Below, piece after piece: positions 1 to 6,000 of a DNA stretch of 39,489 bases. The stretch lies in the IMG/VR virus record IMGVR_UViG_3300036980_000098, positions 1 through 39,489 of that record. One strand, 5' to 3'. The notes under the pieces are model-generated. The model did no database searches, had not been told where the DNA came from, and saw nothing but the letters and a program-made list of their open reading frames with translations. The translations under genes and the position numbers were made by a program. Position 1 is the stretch's first letter. Every line of letters starts with the position of its first letter. The stretch is from a virus.

Positions 1-32
1 CTAAATCTTGGCAAGGAATGGCTGGAGAGTGA

Positions 33-260
33 GCATCCATGCGGGTTTGAGGGGGTACTGGCCTTCCTACCTAGTTTTTCCCCACATCAAAAGCAAACTA
101 AAAAAATTTTTCTTTTTCAAAAGAAAAAAGAAAAAAGAAAAAAGAAAAAAGAAAAAAGACGAAAAAAGTGTGCTTATATATAAATCTCTTTTAATAGATA
201 TATATATATGGGTAGCAAAGCCGGTTCCCCCTAGACGCTAGCATCCATGCGGGTTAGAGG
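33..260. repeat. 20-bp direct repeat flanking the AT-rich block (33-52 and 241-260)
   Basis: GCATCCATGCGGGTTTGAGG at 33-52 recurs with one mismatch at 241-260, and the two copies bracket the low-complexity block. Each copy includes the small palindrome GCATCCATGC-like core. The role is unknown. Confidence 0.6.
119..167. repeat. Tandem AAAAAAG heptamer repeat
   Basis: Five to six nearly perfect copies of a 7-bp A-rich unit make a polypurine tract on the + strand. Such tracts are slippage-prone. This one also creates the lysine-rich open frame at 8-241, which I do not regard as a gene. Confidence 0.8.
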
Positions 261-587
261 CCGACGCTTGACAACCTTTATTTGGGATTGTTGAAAAATG
301 AAAACTCTAAATTGTATGTAACAGTTTATTTTGTGTAAGATTGGCATTTTAGCCTTAAGGGGCTGGGCGTTTCCGACCAGTGTTAGAGTTTTTCGCGGTG
401 AAAAAGGCGTTCGATTGTGTGCGTGGGTTGGCGATAGTGTGCCGCGACGATTAAGAGCGCCACGCGAAAGGGTACGTGTTCGATGTTCAGAAGGTGCGTG
501 AGGTATGAAATTATTTGAGTGTGCATAGTTTGGAAAGTGTGCCGTGATGTCACAGATTTTTTGTGCGAAGTGTAGGGGCATGCGAAA

Positions 588-615
588 GAGCCCTCACGCG
601 TTAACGTGAGGGCTC
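588..615 (-). terminator. Hairpin terminator candidate after the leftward genes
   Basis: A perfect 11-bp stem (GAGCCCTCACG paired with CGTGAGGGCTC) surrounds a 6-nt loop, 22 bp beyond the stop codon of the leftward gene at 638. On the minus strand it is followed by only a short T run (CTCTTTCG). It is a plausible intrinsic terminator or RNA-stabilising hairpin for the leftward transcript. Confidence 0.6.
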
Positions 616-637
616 AGAGGGGTGAGGGGTGTGGGGC

Positions 638-904
638 TTAGTCCGTGCCGTAGGCGGATGGGATGTCACGGCCTGAATGGGCGCACGTTAAGGGCTCACC
701 CTCCCAATGGATGAACGCGTCCACAGCTTGCCAGTCGCGGCACGTGCCGGGGTGTTGCATGGCGCGCCTAATGAGTCGGTAGTTTTCTCTCGCACTCTGT
801 GCGTCGATAACTTCGCCGTCCACCATGAGGAGGGCCATTTGATAGCCCCCCGGCCATGCATAGCCGCCTGAACGGACGAAGTTTTTAAGGGTGTCGATTT
901 CCAT
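638..904 (-). CDS. Small conserved phage protein, function unknown
   Basis: An 88-residue protein. The N-terminus (MEIDTLKNFVRSGGYAWPGG) resembles a small protein family that I recall from many tailed phages, with an aromatic-rich core, a Tyr-Arg-Leu-Ile helix, a central Trp-x-x-Val-Asp-x-x-x-x-Trp segment and a C-terminal SAYG. Relatives as I remember them carry a CxxC-type pair near the C-terminus (C-D-H-C). Here only one cysteine of that pair remains (CAHSG), so any zinc site would be degraded. It is the last gene of the leftward cluster, 33 bp after the membrane peptide at 938-1006 and just before the hairpin at 588-615. The spacer upstream contains a perfect palindrome (917-932). The gene call is good; the function is unknown. 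Confidence 0.7.
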   Translation of the reverse strand: MEIDTLKNFVRSGGYAWPGGYQMALLMVDGEVIDAQSARENYRLIRRAMQHPGTCRDWQAVDAFIHWEGEPLTCAHSGRDIPSAYGTD

Positions 905-916
905 GATGTATCCAAT

Positions 917-932
917 GGGGGCACGTGCCCCC
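917..932. repeat. Perfect 16-bp palindrome between two leftward genes
   Basis: GGGGGCACGTGCCCCC is its own reverse complement and lies directly upstream of the start codon of the 88-residue protein. It could be an operator or an RNA hairpin affecting translation. It has no T tract, so it is unlikely to be a terminator. Confidence 0.6.
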
Positions 933-937
933 GAGGG

Positions 938-1006
938 TTAAAAGTAGAGGGCGAAAACGAGCCCGAAGGTCACGCCTAGAACGATAGCGAATGCGACCTG
1001 TCTCAT
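938..1006 (-). CDS. 22-residue single-span membrane peptide
   Basis: This tiny frame starts with an ATGA overlap on the stop codon of the upstream leftward gene (ATG at 1006-1004, TGA at 1005-1003), typical of translational coupling. The product begins Met-Arg-Gln and is then almost entirely hydrophobic (VAFAIVLGVTFGLVFALYF), long enough for one transmembrane helix with a short positively charged N-terminus. No family can be assigned at this length. Phage genomes often hide such peptides, which can act in lysis, superinfection exclusion or membrane-associated replication, but nothing here selects among these. The evidence is the coupling and the clean membrane-helix composition. A chance frame is the main alternative. 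Confidence 0.5.
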   Translation of the reverse strand: MRQVAFAIVLGVTFGLVFALYF

Positions 1007-1557
1007 GCTGCGGCTTTCATCAATGCGAAGGCTTTTGAGAGGGCTTTGTTCGCAAGATTACGATCCATCCCGTAAGTTTGAATGAGTTGCGCCATTGCCG
1101 CTACTTGCTCAGGGGTGGCCTCAGGGGTTTCGTCCTTTACTTCTTCCGTTGCACCCTCCTCAGCGGCGCCCTCCTCAGCGGCGCCCTCCTCAGCGGCGCC
1201 CTCCTCTGCGGCTTCGACTGCCGCAGCATGGGCGGAAGTTTCGCCCACAATGGCACGCACCATGCGGGACAATTTTGCAGCGGCACGATCCCTCAGGGTC
1301 TTATCGGCCCCGGACATTACAACGCGCCCCGTGCTTTGTTTCTTCAGAACCACGCCGTAAAACGACGCAACGTGTGGCAACAAAATTTCTGCGACTGCTT
1401 CGGGGCTTTGCCCCTGAAAACTCGCACCCCATTTTTCGACAAAATGATCGGCGGTTTCGACCGCACGTAAGCAAGCGTGCACGGCGCCCCGCAAGTCTTT
1501 TGATGATTCGGTCTCGGACATAGCTGCGCAGTGTGCGAAGTAGGGTGATGTGCTCAT
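1003..1557 (-). CDS. Hypothetical phage protein with an Ala-Glu-Glu-Gly repeat
   Basis: A 184-residue acidic protein. I chose the ATG at 1557-1555 because GGAG lies 7 nt upstream on the minus strand; the frame stays open upstream but has no better site. Residues ~1-100 look like a folded helical domain. A linker follows with about four copies of the unit AAEEG, then a Pro-Glu-Thr stretch, and a final helical segment (PEQVAAMAQLIQTYGM) that may be a small C-terminal domain. It heads the leftward cluster and is transcribed away from the control region at 1558-2346. An inverted repeat (1590-1606) lies between its ribosome-binding site and any upstream promoter. I do not recognise the family. Confidence 0.65.
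   Translation of the reverse strand: MSTSPYFAHCAAMSETESSKDLRGAVHACLRAVETADHFVEKWGASFQGQSPEAVAEILLPHVASFYGVVLKKQSTGRVVMSGADKTLRDRAAAKLSRMVRAIVGETSAHAAAVEAAEEGAAEEGAAEEGAAEEGATEEVKDETPEATPEQVAAMAQLIQTYGMDRNLANKALSKAFALMKAAA
1151..1215. repeat. 15-bp in-frame tandem repeat inside the leftward gene
   Basis: About four near-identical copies of the 15-bp unit CCTCCTCAGCGGCGC encode the AAEEG linker on the minus strand. The copies are identical at nearly all bases, suggesting recent expansion by slippage. Confidence 0.8.
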
Positions 1558-1589
1558 GTGATTCTCCGGGTTCAGGTTGTCTAGAAAAG

Positions 1590-1606
1590 TGTGACTAGGT
1601 GTCACA
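1590..1606. promoter_or_regulatory. Operator-like inverted repeat upstream of a leftward gene
   Basis: TGTGAC-N5-GTCACA is a perfect 6-bp dyad about 33 bp upstream of the leftward start at 1557. Half-sites resemble TGTGA/TCACA, but they are spaced 7 rather than the 6 bp expected for CRP. I therefore call it only a candidate operator. Confidence 0.4.
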
Positions 1607-1655
1607 GTTTCGAAGTGTCGGGGGCTGTTCAATCTGATACGCATTCGATGTGCGT

Positions 1656-1673
1656 GCGGGGGATAAACCCCGC
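1656..1673. repeat. GC-rich 6-bp-stem hairpin
   Basis: GCGGGG and CCCCGC flank the loop GATAAA. No T tract follows on either strand. It lies in the leader of the leftward gene and could affect its mRNA. Confidence 0.45.
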
Positions 1674-1836
1674 CAATCACCACGCGCCCCCGCTAACACT
1701 TCAAAACCGTTGCAACATGAGACAGATTCTATGACGAAATTAAACTGTTGTGTGATGTTTATTTACCACATCGAATAAATAGTTCGTGACCCTTTTCACG
1801 GATTACACAGCGAGTGGCAGAGCTAAGCCCGATTGC

Positions 1837-1920
1837 ACAGTTAGCTAATTAGCTAAATGCCTAAATGCCTACATAGCTAATGGCCTAAGCATACAGTTAG
1901 CTAATTAGCTAAATGCCTAA
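1837..1920. repeat. Duplicated 28-bp element with a perfect 16-bp palindrome
   Basis: The same 28 bp occurs at 1837-1864 and 1893-1920. Its core TTAGCTAATTAGCTAA is a perfect palindrome. Between the copies are further fragments of the same words (AAATGCCT, TAGCTAAT, GGCCTAAG). The identical copies, with starts 56 bp apart, suit a multi-site operator or origin-type iteron array. Confidence 0.75.
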
Positions 1921-1979
1921 GCCCGTCTCAGCGTCAAGCGAGCGCAGAGCGGCAGAGCAATTCCAGCCAATCGGCCCAG

Positions 1980-2035
1980 GCGCGACCCCACCGTACCGGC
2001 ACCCCCCGCTGTATGACGAGGGCTAGGGGTCGCGC
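1980..2035. repeat. 10-bp perfect inverted repeat with a 36-nt spacer
   Basis: GCGCGACCCC at 1980-1989 pairs with GGGGTCGCGC at 2026-2035. The spacer is C-rich on its left half. It lies about 360 bp upstream of the small terminase gene and could be part of a packaging site or a long stem-loop. Confidence 0.6.
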
Positions 2036-2066
2036 GGGAAACAGTATTTCACAACCACGCTGCGCA

Positions 2067-2192
2067 GTTATGCCAATTTAAGTAAGATAGCAGCCAGGCA
2101 CGTTATGCTAATTTAAGCACCACCCCCTATAAAAAATTTAGCGACGCATTGTTATGCCTTTTTAGCTAATGCCCTTGCGGTTCGCGTTATGC
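2067..2192. repeat. Four GTTATGC boxes spaced 35, 49 and 35 bp
   Basis: The heptamer GTTATGC occurs at 2067, 2102, 2151 and 2186. The first two copies extend to a shared GTTATGCyAATTTAAG, where y is C or T. The symmetric spacing suggests protein-binding sites. Confidence 0.6.
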
Positions 2193-2246
2193 TCTTGAGG
2201 TTGCGCTTTGAATAATTAGACCCCCCACCCCCACTATAAAAATTTT
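2121..2246 (+). promoter_or_regulatory. Two similar CACCCC...TATAAAAATTT boxes (possible promoters)
   Basis: CACCCCCTATAAAAAATTTA at 2121-2140 and a close relative at 2226-2246 combine a C run with a TATAAA box. TATAAA resembles a -10 element, but no good -35 box lies at the usual distance. They may be promoters for a phage-specific polymerase or factor. This is inference from the repetition and position only. Confidence 0.35.
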
Positions 2247-2282
2247 GCACAACCTTTTGTAAAACTTTAGACAGCCCAAAAC

Positions 2283-2309
2283 AAAAAAACCCGCTTGAAA
2301 CCAAGCGGG
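2283..2309 (-). terminator. Intrinsic terminator read on the minus strand
   Basis: CCCGCTTG-AAAC-CAAGCGGG (2290-2309) forms an 8-bp stem. On the minus strand it is followed by seven T residues (A run at 2283-2289), the classical intrinsic terminator layout for leftward transcription. No leftward gene lies to its right, so it may block antisense transcription of the packaging genes from entering the control region. Confidence 0.6.
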
Positions 2310-2346
2310 CAATGGAGGAGGTTCAGACAAAACTAACAGGAGAGAG

Positions 2347-2427
2347 ATGTGCGCAAAGCGCAAAGTAAATGTACACTGCGACCAACGAGAAGGCAAATAT
2401 GTCATCTACGCATACGCAAATGTTTGA
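2347..2427 (+). CDS. 26-residue leader peptide candidate overlapping the small terminase
   Basis: This short frame has the best ribosome-binding site near here (AGGAGAG just before ATG at 2347). It reads Met-Cys-Ala-Lys-Arg-Lys at the start and ends in YVIYAYANV before TGA at 2425-2427. It overlaps the first 29 bases of the small terminase gene in another frame. The likely role, if any, is translational coupling: ribosomes terminating inside the terminase start region could raise its expression. The alternative is that the site serves the terminase start at 2369 or 2399 at an unusual distance. No similarity recognised. Confidence 0.4.
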   Translation: MCAKRKVNVHCDQREGKYVIYAYANV

Positions 2428-3037
2428 GAACTTGGTGCAATTCGAGCCTGAAATATCACCAGCAGGCAACTTCACTCCTATAGATCAGGTAGGCGCTTCT
2501 ACTATGCTCGACGCTCAATTAGAGACGGCAGCATGGCTTGAAGACCTCGGAGTCCCCTCAGACAAAGACGTAGACGACAAACAGCAAACCAAAGCCGCAC
2601 GGACAGCCTTCACCGCGCTTAATTTCGATCTCAGCAGCGCAACGCAGAAGCAAGCCCTTGCCGCTATAAAGACGCCTGCCGCAGTGCAGCACCTCACAGG
2701 AATGCTGACGGCCTATGACTGGGACTTCATCCATCAGGCCAAGGAACTGCGCGGCTACGCTGTAGCAAAGATTGTTGAAGAGACAACCAACCCCAACGCT
2801 AACATCCGGCTGAAAGCCTTGCAGATGCTTGGCAACGTGACGGAGGTTGCACTCTTTACTGAGCGCGTGGAAGTCACCAAGAAGGACGCCAGCGAAGAAG
2901 AGATCGAGAAGCGCTTGCGCGAGCGCTTGGCTAAGTTCATCACCAACATCCCGTCCAGCGCCACGCCAGCAGAAGTTATTGACGTGAAGTCCATCGACGC
3001 TGAGATCGGTCAAGTCGTAGAGCGCCGGGATGCTTGA
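2399..3037 (+). CDS. terS: Terminase small subunit
   Basis: The DNA-recognition subunit of the packaging motor: it binds the packaging site and loads the large terminase. The 212-residue protein has a variable acidic N-terminal part (~1-85), a predicted helical core, and a segment containing LRGYAVAKIVEETTNPNANI, then KALQMLGNV and ALFTERVEV, matching the small terminase pattern I know from podovirus-like phages. A charged helix (EEEIEKRLRERL) and short tail follow. I chose ATG 2399 because AGAAGG lies just upstream; an in-frame ATG at 2369 would add ten residues (MYTATNEKAN) but lacks a close site. The gene overlaps the large terminase by 8 bp. Identification rests on this similarity and the position directly before the large subunit. 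Confidence 0.8.
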   Translation: MSSTHTQMFENLVQFEPEISPAGNFTPIDQVGASTMLDAQLETAAWLEDLGVPSDKDVDDKQQTKAARTAFTALNFDLSSATQKQALAAIKTPAAVQHLTGMLTAYDWDFIHQAKELRGYAVAKIVEETTNPNANIRLKALQMLGNVTEVALFTERVEVTKKDASEEEIEKRLRERLAKFITNIPSSATPAEVIDVKSIDAEIGQVVERRDA

Positions 3038-6000
3038 GGAACTCTCATCAGAGGCGATAGCCGCTTTGGTGGCAAACCTGCCCAGCATGCCGTTGGCAGA
3101 GAAGGAAGCCTTGCTGAGCGAGTTGGAAACGCTTGAGCACAAGAAGCTCTTAAAGCGCTGCCGTGACGATTTTCTGACGTTCTGCGCCCACCTATACCCT
3201 GAGTGGAAAGAAGGCCCCCACCACCGCTATATGAAGCCGTTGCTGCACAAAGTGCGGGACGGTGAAGAGACGCGGCTGACGGTTAGTATGCCCCCACGCT
3301 TCGGGAAACAACTAGACCATGACACTCCGATTTTGACCCAGAACCGGGGATGGGTGCGGCACGGAGCTCTGGTCATTGGCGACAAGGTGTTCCATCCCAG
3401 TGGCCTGTCTACAGATGTTGTTGGGCTTAGTGACGAGCAAACGCAGGACTGTGAAGTAGAGACGTTCGACGGGGCGGTTATCCGCTGCCATGAAAACCAC
3501 GAGTGGACGGTGTACGACCGCGCCAACGCTAAGTGGCGTACCGTCGAAACGAAGTTTTTTGAAAAGCAGAAGCTCTTGTCGGGGGAGCGAGCGCGTTTTC
3601 AACTACCGCTAGTGCATGCTTTGCAGTTTCCCGATGCGGATCTACCGCTGGATCCGTACTTCCTTGGTGCTTGGTTAGGTGACGGACGATCTTCGGCAAC
3701 GGATATTTGTGGCGCCGAGGACGACCTTGTGCGGATTGTTGAGCGTATACCGCACGAAAAAGGGTCACGGTGGGTGCATAAAGATACGGGGGTTGTTCAC
3801 CAAAACTTTGTTGGGGTGGTTAAAGCGTTGCGGGCTATTGGCGTGTTGAACAACAAACACATCCCCACGCTGTACATGCACGCCAGCGAGAGACAGCGCC
3901 GGGAGCTTTTAGCCGGTTTAGTTGATACAGACGGAACGCAGGACAAAACGGGGCGAATCCATTTTGGTGGGCTTAGCGAAAGACTTGTGCGAGATGTGGC
4001 CGAGCTAGCACGCAGTTTCGGATACCGCGTGGGCGTGATACAAGTTCCGCAAGATATGCGCGAACGCGAGATTAAAGCTACAGCCCCAACATGGCGATGC
4101 TGTTGGACGCCACATGACGGGCAAGGCGGAGGGACGCTGCCTCGCAAAAAAGCACATCGCGTACGGGGTAGACGCCAGATCGGCATTAAAGCGGTTCGTC
4201 GGGTAGCACCATCAAATGGGCGTTGTATACAGGTGGCTAGTGGAGACGGGTTGTATTTGGCGGGTACACACCTCACACCAACGCACAATTCCGAGACGAT
4301 CGCCTACATGTTTGTGGCGTGGTACTTGGGGCACTTGCCTAGTCATCACATTATGATGGCCACCCACACGGCAGCGCTCTCCGCTGACTTTGGGCGTAAG
4401 GTGCGCAACCTGCTCGACACAAAAGCGTACCGGGAGATATTCCCCAACACCACCGTCTCTAAAGACAAGAGCGCGGCAGACAACTGGACGACGACTGCGG
4501 GCGGCAAGTATCTGGCCATCGGTATCGGCGCTAACGTAGCCGGGCACGGCGCCCACCTTCTGGTGGTCGATGACTTGTGTATCCATAAAAACTCAATAGT
4601 CCACACCCCGCATGGCGATGTCCCTGCACACAGCGTACTTGTTGGCGACTACTTGCTGGGAGAAGCCGGCTGGCAGCAGGTGATTAGAAAAACCACGTCC
4701 GAACACGCGACTTCCGTGCGCATTGATGGGTTATGGATGTCCAACGAGCACCCTGTGTGGACGTTTAATGCCGGATGGCAACGCGCCAGCGCAGTTAATT
4801 TAGGGGATGTGTTACGGACGACTACGTTTTGGTGTAAAATCAAGTCCTCAATCTTAAGAGGGCTCGAAAATGTCACGACATCCAAAACTGTACGAAGCGT
4901 TCAAGCGAGAGTACAACATTTGGGCAATGATGAAACAGCGGTGCAACAACCCCAAGGCCGCCAACTACATCAACTATGGCGCGGTGGGGATCAAGGTGTG
5001 TCCAGAGTTCGAGACGTTTTCGGAGTTTTTGCGACTTCTTGGCCCCGCGCCATCAATCAAACATACGCTGGATCGCATCGACAACGCGCTGGGGTACACA
5101 GTGCAGAATTGCCGTTGGGCAGACGTGGAGACGCAGCAGAACAACCGAACGAACGGGGTTCATTTTGCGTACCAGGGGAAGATGCTGTCATCACCGCAGT
5201 TGGCGAGGATTGCAGGCATACCGACAGCGAGAATGGAGCATCGGCTAAAGGTGCTCAAAATGGCGGTAGAAGACGCAATGGCGTTGCCGAAGCAGAGTTG
5301 GGTGCAGCGCCCCGTAAGACAGAGGACTTTGGATGGGGTGTTGGTGCAGCAGTTCGCCTCTTTGTCCTCAGCAGCAGATTACGCCATGCAGCAGCAGTGG
5401 CCAAGAACAACCCGCCGAAAGGACGGGGTTGTGCAAAACAGTACGCCGCTGGACTACGATGGGTACAAGAATCTTTTGTACGCGGCGTTGAAGGCATCGC
5501 GGCATGCTTGGGGGTTCTTATGGGAGTACGTAGAGTCTCCCGAGTCGAGCATATAGACACTGCGGGGCAGTTTGTTAACTTTGAAGTTCGGGGGGATAAC
5601 ACCTTCTTTGCGCAGGGTATCCTCACGCACAACTGTTCTGAGCAAGCCGTTTTATCAAATCCCGACGCGGCGTTTGCCACCGCTTGGGAATACATACAGG
5701 TGGGCCCTCTGCAGCGCTTGATGCCCGGCGGCAAAATAGTAATGATCGGCACACGCTGGGGTAAGAAGGATCCGATCGGCAGGGCGCTGGCCTGGGCAGA
5801 GAACAACCCCAACAGCACGCCTTGGACTGAAGTGCGGTTCCCGGCCATCCTGCCGTCTGGCAAGAGCTTGTGGCCTGAGCAGTGGCCCGTGGATCAGTTG
5901 CTGGCAAAGAAGGCCGGTATGCAGCCCCAGTTCTGGGCCGCTCAGTACATGCAGGAGCCCACGTCCGAGGAGGGCGCCATCCTCAAGCGCGAGTGGTGGC

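Larger units (their letters stand above)
1..587. other. AT-rich, low-complexity left end without a convincing gene
   Basis: This stretch is unlike the rest of the window: runs of A, a purine heptamer repeat, a TA dinucleotide run near 200-209, then mixed sequence from 260 to 587. Open frames exist on both strands (8-241 plus, 231-581 minus), but they encode lysine runs or odd compositions, lack good ribosome-binding sites and match no family I recognise. A TTGACA hexamer at 268-273 could be a -35 box, but no good -10 follows. The stretch may be a phage non-coding end, foreign sequence or an assembly artefact; I cannot decide. Confidence 0.5.
1558..2346. promoter_or_regulatory. Divergent noncoding control region next to the terminase genes
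   Basis: About 790 bp without a supported gene separate the leftward cluster from the rightward packaging genes. It contains short palindromes, a duplicated 28-bp palindromic element, a 10-bp inverted repeat with a 36-nt spacer, four GTTATGC boxes, two CACCCC...TATAAA boxes and a minus-strand terminator-like hairpin, each listed separately. Divergent promoters, an origin and a packaging (pac or cos) site are all reasonable for this position, because packaging sites often lie beside or inside the small terminase gene. None can be proven from sequence alone. Confidence 0.6.
4578..5633 (+). other. Intein 2 (Walker B site) hosting an out-of-frame nuclease gene
   Basis: Residues 517-868 of the terminase precursor. 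It starts with Cys (CIHKNSIVHTPHGD) right after VVDDL. The N-terminal splicing domain has a block B-like SNEHPVWT and the typical GWQRASAVNLGDVL. It ends with VNFEVRGDNTFFAQGILTHN, with the usual His-Asn, before a Cys +1. Spliced exteins read VVDDL-CSEQAVL, matching intein-free terminases in length. The N-part is about 97 residues and the C-part about 30, like a mini-intein. The ~230 residues between them show no protein-like pattern in this frame because another frame encodes an HNH nuclease. The intein frame nevertheless stays open throughout. Confidence 0.9.

Noticed and set aside
8-241. 77-residue frame with long lysine runs
   Set aside because: It is created by the A-rich heptamer repeat, has no good ribosome-binding site and no protein-like composition.
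231-581. 116-residue minus-strand frame
   Set aside because: No family pattern, no good start signal, and it spans the repeat copy at 241-260; most likely chance.
1078-1523. Plus-strand frames opposite the leftward gene
   Set aside because: They are repeat-driven shadows (Ala/Ser or Arg/Pro repeats) of the AAEEG coding region.
1590-1606. CRP binding site
   Set aside because: The half-sites match but the spacing is 7 rather than 6 bp, so only a generic operator is proposed.
2558-3142. 194-residue minus-strand frame across terS
   Set aside because: Shadow of the small terminase; no start signal or family pattern. It was considered because of the minus-strand terminator at 2283.
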